From assembly GCF_937958535.1 (NCBI RefSeq), contig NZ_CALGNQ010000154.1, positions 1 through 22,576 of the forward strand: a stretch of DNA of 22,576 nt. Direction: 5' to 3'. The position numbers were made by a program, and so were the translations under genes. How positions within the stretch are numbered: the stretch's first letter is position 1; the number at the start of each line of letters is the position of its first letter. This DNA comes from an uncultured Georgenia sp. (GTDB taxonomy: Bacteria; Actinomycetota; Actinomycetes; Actinomycetales; Actinomycetaceae). Of this stretch, positions 13,879 to 21,529 are shown in pieces. The notes under the pieces are model-generated. The model searched no databases. It was not told the origin of the DNA and saw nothing but the letters and a program-made list of their open reading frames with translations.

Positions 13879-14700
13879 CTAACGCGTCGCGTAGAACACG
13901 ACGGCGGCCGAGGCGGCCACGTTGAGGGAGTCCACGCCCGCCGCCATCGGGATCCGCACCACCCGGTCGGCCGCCGCCAGCACCCGCGGCGAGAGGCCGT
14001 GCCCCTCGGGCCCGAAGACGAAGGCGGAGCGCTCGTGGCCCTCGGCGACGTACTCCTCCAGTGTGATCGAGTCGTCGCTCAGCGCGAGGGCGGCGATGAC
14101 GTAGCCGAGCCGGCGGGCCTCGTCGATGGCCCCGGGCCAGGAGTCGAGCCGGGTCCAGGGCACCTGGAACACGGTGCCCATGGACACGCGCACGGAGCGC
14201 CGGTAGAGCGGGTCGGCGGAGGTCGGGGTGACCAGGACGGCGTCGACCCCGAGCGCGGCTGCGCTGCGGAACGCGGCCCCCAGGTTGGTGTGGTCGACCA
14301 TCCCGTCGAAGACCGCAACGCGTCGCGCCCCGGCGACGACCTCCGCCACGCTCGGCAGCGGCGGGCGGTGCATGGCGGCCAGTGCCCCGCGGTGGAGGTG
14401 GAAGCCGGTGATCTCCCGCAGCACCGGCTCCTCGGCGACGAAGACGGGCACGTCCGGGCCGCCGTCCCCGGCACCGCACGCCTGGACGATGACGGGGGTG
14501 ATGCCCTCGAGCCACCGCTCGGCCATGAGGAAGGACCGGGGCCGGTGCCCGGCGGCCACGGCACGGGTGATGACATTGGTGCTCTCGGCCATGTACAGGC
14601 CTCGCTCGGGCTCGAGCTTCCGGCGCAGCGCGACGTCGGTGAGGCTGGTGTAGTCGGCGAGTCGCTCGTCGGCGGGGTCGGTGATGCGGATCAGCGGCAC
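13879..14700 (-). CDS. SpoU/TrmH-family RNA 2'-O-methyltransferase
   Basis: A 273-residue RNA methyltransferase with an N-terminal substrate-binding region (about 1-110) and a C-terminal SPOUT domain. SPOUT motifs are DHTNLGAAFRSA (136-147), FGPEGHGLS (229-237) and IPMAAGVDSLNVAASAAV (250-267). It likely 2'-O-methylates a ribose in rRNA or tRNA; the exact target cannot be read from sequence. The start is GTG 14700, giving VPLIRITDPADERL; no Shine-Dalgarno is evident. It begins 51 bases after the ABC exporter and is followed by trmL, so two different SPOUT enzymes sit side by side. A CGACGG/CCGTCG inverted repeat (14741-14762) spans the exporter's stop codon just upstream. Confidence 0.85.
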   Translation of the reverse strand: MPLIRITDPADERLADYTSLTDVALRRKLEPERGLYMAESTNVITRAVAAGHRPRSFLMAERWLEGITPVIVQACGAGDGGPDVPVFVAEEPVLREITGFHLHRGALAAMHRPPLPSVAEVVAGARRVAVFDGMVDHTNLGAAFRSAAALGVDAVLVTPTSADPLYRRSVRVSMGTVFQVPWTRLDSWPGAIDEARRLGYVIAALALSDDSITLEEYVAEGHERSAFVFGPEGHGLSPRVLAAADRVVRIPMAAGVDSLNVAASAAVVFYATR

Positions 14701-14751
14701 CGGGCCATTGTGCCGTGCCGTCCGCGGGCCTGGGAGCAGCCGACGGGCCGG

Positions 14752-16671
14752 CTACTCCGTCGCCACGACCGGTGCGGTGAACTGGCTGCGGTAGAGGCGG
14801 GCGTAGGCGCCGTCGGCCGCGAGCAGCTCCTCGTGGGTGCCCTGCTCGACGATGTCACCGTGCTCCATGACGAGGATGACGTCGGCGTCGCGGATGGTGC
14901 TCAGCCGGTGGGCGATGACGAAGGAGGTGCGGCCCTTGCGCAGCTCGGTCATCGCGTGCTGGACGAGCATCTCGGTGCGGGTGTCCACCGAGCTCGTCGC
15001 CTCGTCGAGGATGAGGAGCTGCGGCTCGGCGAGGAACGCCCGGGCGATGGTGATGAGCTGCTTCTCCCCGGCCGAGACGCCGCCACCCTCCTCGTCGATG
15101 ACCGTGTCGTAGCCGTCGGGCAGACTCTGGACGAAGCGGTCCACGCTGGCCGCCCGGGCGGCACGCTCGACGTCCTCGCGGGTGGCACCGTCCTTGCCGA
15201 AGGCGATGTTCTCCGCGATCGTGCCCTCGAACAGCCAGGTGTCCTGCAGGACCATCCCGATCGGCCGGCGCAGGTCGTGGCGGGTCATGGCCCTGGTGTC
15301 GACGCCGTCGAGCAGGATCCGGCCGGAGTCGATCTCGTAGAACCGCATGAGGAGGTTGACCAGCGTCGTCTTCCCGGCGCCGGTGGGCCCGACGACGGCC
15401 ACCGTCTGCCCCGGCTCGACGTGCAGGTCGAGGGCGGTGATGAGCGGGCGCTCCGGGTCGTAGGAGAAGGCGACGTCCTCGAACCGCACCTGGCCGCGGA
15501 CCACCTCGGGGCGCTGCCCGGGCTGCGGGTCGGGCGACATCTCCGGGGAGTCCATGACCTCGAAGATCCGCTCGGCGGAGGCCACCCCGGACTGGACGAG
15601 GTTGGCCATCGAGGCGAGCTGGGCCAGCGGGTGGCTGAACTGCCGCGAGTACTGGATGAACGCCTGGACCGAGCCGAGGCTCAGGTCGCCCGAGGCGACG
15701 CGCAGGCCGCCGACGACGGCGACGAGCACGTAGTTGAGGTTCCCGACGAACGCCATCATCGGCATGATCGTGCCGGAGATGAACTGGGCCCGGAAGCTGG
15801 CCCGGAAGAGCCGCTCGTTGTCCTCGGTGAAGCCCTCCCGCACGGCGTCCTGGGCGTTGAACGCGGTGACGAGCTCGTGTCCGGTGAAGGCCTCCTCGAC
15901 CTTGCCGCCGAGGTCGCCGGTGGACTTCCACTGGTTGACGAAGTGCGGCTGGGCGCGCTTGGCGATGGTCATCGTCGCCCACGCCGAGACCGGCACGGTC
16001 ACCAGCGCGATGAGCGCGAGCTGCCAGGACAGCACGAACATCATGACGAGGACACCCACCACGGTCACCACGGAGGTGACGACCTGCGAGAGCGTCTGCT
16101 GCATCGTCTGGGAGAGGTTGTCGATGTCGTTGGTGACCCGGGACAGCACGTCGCCGCGGGCGCGGGAGTCGAGCTCGCGCAGTGGCATCCGGTCGATCTT
16201 CGCCTGGACGTCGCGGCGCAGCGCGAAGGCGGTGCGCTGCACGACGCCGGCGAGGATGCGGCCCTGCACCCACATGAGCAGGGAGGAGCCGAGGTAGACG
16301 GCGAGCACGAGGAGGATGACCCGGGTCAGCGCGCCGAAGTCGATGCCCTGGCCGGGGACGAGGTCCATGCCGGCGACCATCTCGGCGACCTGCTCCTGGC
16401 CGCCGCGCCGCAGCCCTTCGACGGCCTGCTCCTGGGTGACCCCGGGCGGCAGCATCCGGCCGACGACGCCGTTGAAGACGATGTCGGTGGCGCGGCCGAG
16501 CAGCGCGGGGCCGACCACCTGGAGCGCGACGGCGGCGACGGCGAGGACGACGACGCCGAGCAGCCGGAGCTTCTCGGTGCCCAGCTCGCGCAGCAGGCGG
16601 CGCAGCGTGGCGCCGAAGTTGGCCGACTTCTGTCCCGGGGGGACGCCGGGGCCCGGTCCGTGGTGGCTCAC
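14752..16671 (-). CDS. ABC exporter half-transporter, canonical-Walker subunit (heterodimer partner B)
   Basis: A 639-residue half-transporter: six membrane segments (about residues 30-340) followed by an ATPase domain. Walker A is GPTGAGKTT (K434), Walker B LLILDEATSS with catalytic E557, and the switch histidine is H588 (IAHR). The signature is the non-standard VSAGEKQ (532-538) instead of LSGGQ. This matches the division of labour of heterodimeric exporters such as TM287/288, LmrCD or BmrCD: this partner supplies the good Walker motifs and an altered signature, while the other supplies the good signature. The GTG start at 16671 overlaps the previous stop (GTGA) and has GGAGG upstream. The frame is open further upstream but only within the partner gene. 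Probably a multidrug or lipid exporter; substrate unknown. Confidence 0.85.
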   Translation of the reverse strand: MSHHGPGPGVPPGQKSANFGATLRRLLRELGTEKLRLLGVVVLAVAAVALQVVGPALLGRATDIVFNGVVGRMLPPGVTQEQAVEGLRRGGQEQVAEMVAGMDLVPGQGIDFGALTRVILLVLAVYLGSSLLMWVQGRILAGVVQRTAFALRRDVQAKIDRMPLRELDSRARGDVLSRVTNDIDNLSQTMQQTLSQVVTSVVTVVGVLVMMFVLSWQLALIALVTVPVSAWATMTIAKRAQPHFVNQWKSTGDLGGKVEEAFTGHELVTAFNAQDAVREGFTEDNERLFRASFRAQFISGTIMPMMAFVGNLNYVLVAVVGGLRVASGDLSLGSVQAFIQYSRQFSHPLAQLASMANLVQSGVASAERIFEVMDSPEMSPDPQPGQRPEVVRGQVRFEDVAFSYDPERPLITALDLHVEPGQTVAVVGPTGAGKTTLVNLLMRFYEIDSGRILLDGVDTRAMTRHDLRRPIGMVLQDTWLFEGTIAENIAFGKDGATREDVERAARAASVDRFVQSLPDGYDTVIDEEGGGVSAGEKQLITIARAFLAEPQLLILDEATSSVDTRTEMLVQHAMTELRKGRTSFVIAHRLSTIRDADVILVMEHGDIVEQGTHEELLAADGAYARLYRSQFTAPVVATE

Positions 16672-18395
16672 GCCGCCTCCTGTGCGCTCAGCTGGGACAG
16701 GACGATCTCCTGGTAGGTCGCGTTGGAGTCCATGAGCTCGCCGTGGGTGCCGCGCCCGACGATCCGGCCCTCGTCCAGGACGACGATCTCGTCGGCGTCG
16801 CGGATGGTGGCAACCCGCTGGGCGACGATGAGCACGGCCGCGCCCGCGGTGGCAGCGGGCAGTCCGGCGCGGAGCCGGGCGTCGGTGGCGTAGTCCAGGG
16901 CGGAGAAGGAGTCGTCGAAGACGTAGAGGTCGGCGGGCTTGAGCAGCGCACGGGCGATCGCCAGCCGCTGCCGCTGGCCACCGGAGAAGTTCGAGCCGCC
17001 CTGCTCGACCCGGGCGTCGAGCCCGAGCTCGCGGACGAAGTCGCCGGCCTGGGCGGCGTCCAGCGCCGCCCACAGCTCCTCGTCGGTGGCCTCCGGCCGG
17101 GAGAACCGCAGGGTCGAGGCGATGGTGCCGGAGAAGAGGTAGGCACGCTGCGGCACGAGGGAGATGCGGGCCCGCAGGTCGGCCGGGTCGAGCTCGCGCA
17201 CGTCGATGCCGGCGGCCCGGACCGCGCCCGCGGTGGGGTCGATGAGCCGGGGCAGCAGGTTGACCAGGGTGGTCTTGCCGGCGCCGGTGGAGCCGATGAC
17301 CGCCGTCGTGCGTCCCGGCTCCAGCCGCAGGGAGATGTCGTGGAGGACGGGCTCGGCCGCTCCCTCGAAGCCGAAGGTGGCGCCGTCGAGCTCGATGACC
17401 ACCCGCCCGGCGGGCAGCTCGCGGGGACGGGCCGGGCGCACGATGCCCGGCTCGGTGGCCAGGACGGCGTCGATGCGCTCGGCCGACACGGAGGCGCGCG
17501 GGACGAGCATGAACATCATCGAGGCCATGAGCACCGACATGAGGATCTGCATGAGGTAGTTGAGGAAGGCGACGAGCGAGCCGACCTCCATCGCGCCGCT
17601 GTCGATGCGCCCGGCGCCGAACCACACCACGGCCACCGACGAGGCGTTCATGATGAGCATGACGACCGGGAACATCAGCGCCATGAGGTAGCCGACGCGC
17701 AGGCTGGTGTCGAAGAGCTCGGTGTTGGCCCGCGCGAAGCGCTCCCGCTCGCTGTCCTGCCGGTTGAAGGCCCGGATCACCCGCACGCCGGTGATCTGCT
17801 CCCGCATCACCCGGTTGATCCGGTCGATGCGCTCCTGGATGAGCCGGAAGAGCGGCCCCATGCGCAGCGCGATGAACCCCATGACGCCGAGGAGCAGCGG
17901 GACGACGAGGAGGAGCAGCGCGGAGAGGCCGACGTCCTGCCGCAGCGCCATGATGACGCCGCCGACCATCATGATCGGGGCCATGACGATGATCGTGAAG
18001 GTCATCAGGGTGACCATCTGGACCTGCTGGACGTCGTTCGTCGAGCGGGTGATGAGCGAGGGGGCGCCGAACCGGCCGGCCTCCGCCACGGAGAAGCGCT
18101 GGACGCGGCTGAAGACGGCGTGGCGCAGGTCGCGTCCCACGCTCATCGCGGCCCGGGCGCCGAGGTAGACGGCGCCGATCGCGCAGGCCACCTGGACGCC
18201 GCTGATGAGCAGCATGACGCCGCCGACGCGCAGGATGTAGCCGATGTCCCCGACGACGACGCCGTCGTTGATGATGTCGGCGTTCAGGCTGGGCAGGGAC
18301 AGGGCGGCGATCGTCTGGACGAACTGCAGGACGACGACGACGAGGACGTCGCGGCGGTACGGACGCAGGAAGCGCCGCAGGACGGGCAGGAGCAT
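16668..18395 (-). CDS. ABC exporter half-transporter, degenerate-Walker subunit (heterodimer partner A)
   Basis: A 575-residue half-transporter with a six-segment membrane domain (MLLPVLRRFLRPYRRDVLV onward) and an ATPase domain. Walker A is intact (GSTGAGKTT, K374) and the signature canonical (NFSGGQRQ, 471-474). Walker B reads LYVFDDSFSALD, with Asp495 in place of the catalytic Glu, and the switch His is Gln526 (VAQR). These are the marks of the degenerate site of a heterodimeric exporter, in which this subunit's own Walker site hydrolyses ATP poorly. The ATG start at 18395 has a weak AAAGG site. It overlaps the partner gene by four bases, so a one-to-one dimer is expected. A possible -10 (TACGCT, 18471-18466) and a palindrome (18443-18458) lie upstream. 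Confidence 0.85.
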   Translation of the reverse strand: MLLPVLRRFLRPYRRDVLVVVVLQFVQTIAALSLPSLNADIINDGVVVGDIGYILRVGGVMLLISGVQVACAIGAVYLGARAAMSVGRDLRHAVFSRVQRFSVAEAGRFGAPSLITRSTNDVQQVQMVTLMTFTIIVMAPIMMVGGVIMALRQDVGLSALLLLVVPLLLGVMGFIALRMGPLFRLIQERIDRINRVMREQITGVRVIRAFNRQDSERERFARANTELFDTSLRVGYLMALMFPVVMLIMNASSVAVVWFGAGRIDSGAMEVGSLVAFLNYLMQILMSVLMASMMFMLVPRASVSAERIDAVLATEPGIVRPARPRELPAGRVVIELDGATFGFEGAAEPVLHDISLRLEPGRTTAVIGSTGAGKTTLVNLLPRLIDPTAGAVRAAGIDVRELDPADLRARISLVPQRAYLFSGTIASTLRFSRPEATDEELWAALDAAQAGDFVRELGLDARVEQGGSNFSGGQRQRLAIARALLKPADLYVFDDSFSALDYATDARLRAGLPAATAGAAVLIVAQRVATIRDADEIVVLDEGRIVGRGTHGELMDSNATYQEIVLSQLSAQEAA

Positions 18396-18442
18396 GTCAG
18401 CCTTTCGACCTCACCGGCCGCGCGGGCAGGCCCGTGCGGCGT

Positions 18443-18458
18443 CGCGTCTCTCGACGCG
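18443..18458. promoter_or_regulatory. Perfect palindrome in the leader of the ABC exporter operon
   Basis: CGCGTC-TCTC-GACGCG (6-4-6, exact) lies between the oxidoreductase stop and the exporter start. On the minus strand a TACGCT hexamer (18471 to 18466, possible -10) ends eight bases before it, so the palindrome would begin about at the transcript start, an operator-like place. It could equally be a weak terminator for the upstream oxidoreductase gene. No -35 of quality is visible. Confidence 0.35.
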
Positions 18459-18505
18459 CCCGGACAGCGTAGGTCCTGCCCCCGACATGCCGGAAGCGGT
18501 TTCGC

Positions 18506-19795
18506 TCAGGGCCGCACGGCGCCGGCGAAGACGCCGGTCGGGTCATACGCCTCCCGCACCCGCGACAGCCGCTCCCGGGTGGCCGGTGGGTAGGCGGCTG
18601 ATACCGCGGCATCACCGGTCTCGGACAGGAAGTTGACGTAGCTGCCGGTGCCGCGGCGGGCGATGTCGGTCCACCGGCCGGTGAGGTGCTCGGCGCCGCC
18701 GCCGAAGGAGACGGCAGTGACGAGAGTCTCTGCGTCTCGGTGGGCGAAGGCGGAGGCGTCGGCCGGGACACGGCCCAGGGCGCCGCCCAGGCCGCGCAGT
18801 GAGACCACCGTGCCCGACGCCAGCACCGCGATGTGGGCCGCCGCCGCGTCGTCGAGCTCGGGGAGGAACGCGGTGCGCATCGTGGGGCGCCCGCCCGCCG
18901 GGTGGTGCGTGTCGGCGAGGACGTCCGCGTACGGGCGCACCGCCACGTCGCTGCCCAGCACCGGGCCGAGCGTGCGGAACGGGTCGAGGGCCGCGTCGGC
19001 CGCCTCCCCCACGAGGCACAGCCCGAGCACCGCCACGGCGGGGCGCCCCTCCGTCGGCGGGACGAGGGTGAGCGTCGTGGTGAGGCGCTCGTCGGCGGCG
19101 CGCTGCCGGTCGCGCCAGGCGGTGAGGACGGTGAACGGGTCGTCCAGGGCGAAGGTCACCGTGCCGAAGACGACGTCGGTCACGGGGTGGGCCCGGAAGT
19201 CGAACCGGGTGACGACGCCGAGGCCACCGCCGCCGCCACGCAGCGCCCAGAACAGGTCCGGGTGCTTCTCGGGGCTCGCGTGGACCACCGCGCCGCTCGC
19301 GGTGACGACCTCGGCGCCGACGAGGTGGTCGACCGCCAGGCCGTAGCGGCGCACCATCCAGCCGATGCCGCCGCCGAGGGTGAGCCCGCCGACGCCGACG
19401 CTCGCGGTGTCGCCGGCGGTGAGCCCGAGCCCGTGCGGCCGTAGCGCCTGGGCCACCGCGCCCCAGGTGGCGCCGCCGCCGACCCGCACGAGGCGGGTGG
19501 TGGGGTCGACGTCGACGGTGTCGAGCAGGCGCAGGTCGAGGAGCAGCCCGCGGTCCACGGTGGTGAGCCCGGCGATGCTGTGCCCGCCGGCCCGGACGGT
19601 GAGCGGCAGCCGGTAGCCGCGGGCGAACCGCACGACCGAGGCCACCTGGGGCGTGAGACGGGGGCGGACCACGAGGTCGGGGCTGCCCTCGCCCGCCGGC
19701 GTCGTGGCGGCGAGGACGTACTCGGGGTCGCCGGGCCGCAGGACGCCGTCGGGGATCGTCGCGGAGAGGTGGTCGAGGGGGATCTGCAGGGTCAT
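18506..19795 (-). CDS. FAD-linked oxidase, berberine-bridge-enzyme-like (BBE family)
   Basis: A 429-residue flavoprotein oxidase of unknown substrate. The N-terminal FAD-binding domain has TVRAGGHSIAGL with H72, the histidine that covalently holds FAD in this family. The later loop reads GDTASVGVGGLTLGGGIGW (128-146); there is no cysteine where bicovalent enzymes carry one, so a single His link is expected. The C-terminal BBE segment is SYVNFL and RERLSRVREAYDPTGVF. There is no signal peptide. ATG 19795 follows a GGAG site nine bases upstream. Such enzymes oxidise alcohols, sugars or polyketides, sometimes in antibiotic pathways, but no biosynthetic genes are present here. Upstream is the divergent two-component pair; downstream is the exporter operon. 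Confidence 0.85.
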   Translation of the reverse strand: MTLQIPLDHLSATIPDGVLRPGDPEYVLAATTPAGEGSPDLVVRPRLTPQVASVVRFARGYRLPLTVRAGGHSIAGLTTVDRGLLLDLRLLDTVDVDPTTRLVRVGGGATWGAVAQALRPHGLGLTAGDTASVGVGGLTLGGGIGWMVRRYGLAVDHLVGAEVVTASGAVVHASPEKHPDLFWALRGGGGGLGVVTRFDFRAHPVTDVVFGTVTFALDDPFTVLTAWRDRQRAADERLTTTLTLVPPTEGRPAVAVLGLCLVGEAADAALDPFRTLGPVLGSDVAVRPYADVLADTHHPAGGRPTMRTAFLPELDDAAAAHIAVLASGTVVSLRGLGGALGRVPADASAFAHRDAETLVTAVSFGGGAEHLTGRWTDIARRGTGSYVNFLSETGDAAVSAAYPPATRERLSRVREAYDPTGVFAGAVRP

Positions 19796-19981
19796 CGGAC
19801 GTCTCCTTTCGGGTGCCACCGAGCGTCCTCGCGCAGCACCGGGGCGTCGTCGTCCGCTCGGCGTCACTTCCGTACGCTCCGTGTGCACTCGGGCCGGCGC
19901 CGCCGTACGACGCAGGGAGGTGCCCTCGTCTACTCCCTGAGGAGGACGTGGACCGGTCCCCTCGCTCAGTACCCTCCCGCC
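19796..19981. other. 186-bp divergent intergenic region
   Basis: This gap separates the oxidoreductase (minus) from the histidine kinase (plus). It contains the oxidoreductase ribosome site, a TACGCT hexamer (19873-19878, plus) and a TACCCT hexamer (19970-19975, plus). I see no strong palindrome, RNA gene or small protein. Confidence 0.5.
19970..19975 (+). promoter_or_regulatory. Possible -10 for a leaderless two-component transcript
   Basis: TACCCT fits TANNNT and lies six bases before ATG 19982. The kinase start has no Shine-Dalgarno sequence, so a leaderless message is possible. No matching -35 is clear, and the alternative TACGCT at 19873 would give a leader of about 100 bases. Confidence 0.3.
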
Positions 19982-20758
19982 ATGCGGACCGATCGCGGCT
20001 GGAAGCGCTTCTACGCCACCGGGTGGCTCGTCTCGGTGCTCATCGGCGCTGCCGCGGTGCACCAGTGGCAGGGCCGGGTGCGGGCGGTCGAGGAGCGGCT
20101 GGCGGAAGCGGAGCGCACCCGCGAGGCGGTGGTCCAGCGGGTGGCGGCCGACGAGCGGCTGCGCATCGCCCGCGAGCTTCACGACTCCCTGTCCCACAGC
20201 ATCTCGGTCATCAAGGTGCAGGCCGGGGTGGCCGTCCACCTGGCCCGCAAACGCGGGCAGGAGGTCCCCGAGGCGCTGGCGGCGATCCAGGAGGCCGCCG
20301 GGGACGCCGCCGCCGAGCTGCGCGAGACGCTGCGGGTGCTGCGGCGGGCGGACGAGCGCGGCGAGCCCGTGCGCGGCGTGGACCAGCTGCCCGAGCTCGT
20401 CCGCCGCGCCCACGCCACCGGCCTGGACACCCGCCTCGAGGTCACCGGCCGGGCCCGCGACCTGCCGCCGGCGGTGGACGCCGCCGCCTACCGGATCGTC
20501 CAGGAGGCGCTGACCAACGTCACCCGGCACGCCCGCGCGAGCACGGCCCGCGTCCAGGTGGACTACCGGCCCGGCTGGGTGGTCGTGCGCGTGGACGACG
20601 ACGGCGTCGGTCTCGCCGGGGCGCCGGCACACACCGGGCTGGGGCTCGTCGGGATGCGGGAGCGCACCGCGGCGCTCGGCGGCCACCTCGTCGCGGACGG
20701 CCGGCCGGGCGGCGGCTTCGCCGTCCGGGCCGAGCTGCCGACCGGGGAGGCGGGATGA
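19982..20758 (+). CDS. NarL-type sensor histidine kinase, short single-TM form
   Basis: A 258-residue HisKA_3 sensor kinase. One membrane segment (about residues 10-27, YATGWLVSVLIGAAAVHQW) is followed by a helical stalk and the phosphoacceptor box ERLRIARELHDSLSH with H67. The ATPase domain has N179 (EALTNVTRHA), G1 DDDGVGL (206-212) and G2 GLGLVGMRERT. Most actinobacterial relatives have four to six membrane segments and about 370-400 residues, so this version has almost no sensory part. It probably senses within the membrane, or the true start is further upstream, but the open upstream frame shows no hydrophobic segments. ATG 19982 is therefore preferred. The stop overlaps the regulator's ATG (ATGA), making a coupled pair. 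Confidence 0.85.
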   Translation: MRTDRGWKRFYATGWLVSVLIGAAAVHQWQGRVRAVEERLAEAERTREAVVQRVAADERLRIARELHDSLSHSISVIKVQAGVAVHLARKRGQEVPEALAAIQEAAGDAAAELRETLRVLRRADERGEPVRGVDQLPELVRRAHATGLDTRLEVTGRARDLPPAVDAAAYRIVQEALTNVTRHARASTARVQVDYRPGWVVVRVDDDGVGLAGAPAHTGLGLVGMRERTAALGGHLVADGRPGGGFAVRAELPTGEAG

Positions 20759-21441
20759 TCCGGGTCGTGCTGGTGGACGACCAGCCGCTCATCCGCAGCG
20801 GGCTGCGCGCGCTGCTCGACGCGGAGGACGACGTCGCCGTCGTCGCCGAGGGCGGGGACGGGCACGAGGCGGTCGCCCTCGCGGTCGAGCACCGACCCGA
20901 CATCGTCCTGCTCGACATCAAGATGCCGGGGATGGACGGCATCGCGGCGACCCGGGAGATCACCGCCCGGCCCGAGCTCGGGGCGACCCGGGTGGTCATC
21001 CTGACGAACTACGGTCTGGACGAGTACGTCTTCACCGCGCTGCGCGCCGGGGCGGCCGGCTTCCTCGTCAAGGACACCGACCCCGCCGACCTGCTCCAGG
21101 GTCTGCGGGTGGTGGCCGAGGGGGACGCGCTGCTCTCCCCCGGCGTCACCCGCACCCTGATCAGCGAGTTCGTCGCCCGCCCGACGAGCGCCGTGTCCAC
21201 CGCGGACCTGCGCTACCTCACCCCGCGCGAGCGGGAGGTGGTCGCGCTCGTGGGGCACGGGCTGAGCAACGCCGAGATCGCCGAGCGGCTCGTCGTCAGC
21301 CCGACGACGGCCAAGACCCACGTGAGCCGGGCGATGGCGAAGGTGCACGCCCGCGACCGCGCCCAGCTCGTCGTCTTCGCCTACGAGTCCGGGCTGGTCC
21401 AGCCCCGGGAGACGCGGCGCGGCACGACCACCGGGACGTAG
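20755..21441 (+). CDS. NarL/LuxR-family response regulator
   Basis: A 228-residue regulator with an N-terminal receiver (1-120) and a C-terminal LuxR-type DNA-binding helix-turn-helix. The receiver has acidic residues D8 and D9, phosphorylation site D54 (VLLDIKMPG), T84 and K106 (FLVKD). The HTH spans LTPREREVVALVGHGLSNAEIAERL and continues VVSPTTAKTHVSRAMAKV. It is the cognate partner of the overlapping kinase. ATG 20755 has GGGAGG upstream inside the kinase gene. Its target genes cannot be read directly; the divergent oxidoreductase and the exporter operon beyond it are natural candidates by position only. The C-terminal tail (PRETRRGTTTGT) is unstructured. Confidence 0.92.
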   Translation: MIRVVLVDDQPLIRSGLRALLDAEDDVAVVAEGGDGHEAVALAVEHRPDIVLLDIKMPGMDGIAATREITARPELGATRVVILTNYGLDEYVFTALRAGAAGFLVKDTDPADLLQGLRVVAEGDALLSPGVTRTLISEFVARPTSAVSTADLRYLTPREREVVALVGHGLSNAEIAERLVVSPTTAKTHVSRAMAKVHARDRAQLVVFAYESGLVQPRETRRGTTTGT

Positions 21442-21485
21442 TCCGGGCCTCGGCCCGCAGCGAGAGCGGCGAGCGACGGGAAGGA

Positions 21486-21523
21486 CACGACACGCCGACC
21501 AGGCCTGTGGTCGCCGTGTCGTG
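21486..21523. terminator. Strong bidirectional hairpin terminator
   Basis: CACGACACGCCGACCA (21486-21501) pairs with TGGTCGCCGTGTCGTG (21508-21523): 16 bases per arm, 15 paired, one C-C mismatch, six-base loop GGCCTG. It lies 44 bases after the response regulator and 6 bases after the stop of the converging SPFH gene, so it can serve both. It is by far the strongest hairpin I see in the window. Confidence 0.75.
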
Positions 21524-21529
21524 GCCGGC

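Noticed and set aside
13873..16716. Open frame of 947 codons on the plus strand opposite the ABC exporter and SpoU genes
   Set aside because: It runs across two genuine minus-strand genes and their gap, and its product is a His/Asp/Gly-rich shadow with no motif.
16743..18593. Open frame of 616 codons on the plus strand opposite ABC subunit A
   Set aside because: Same antisense effect; the minus-strand protein has complete Walker and signature motifs.
16668..21441. Exporter, oxidoreductase and two-component system as a natural-product or resistance cluster
   Set aside because: No biosynthetic enzyme (PKS, NRPS, precursor peptide or tailoring set) is present; adjacency alone does not support a cluster.
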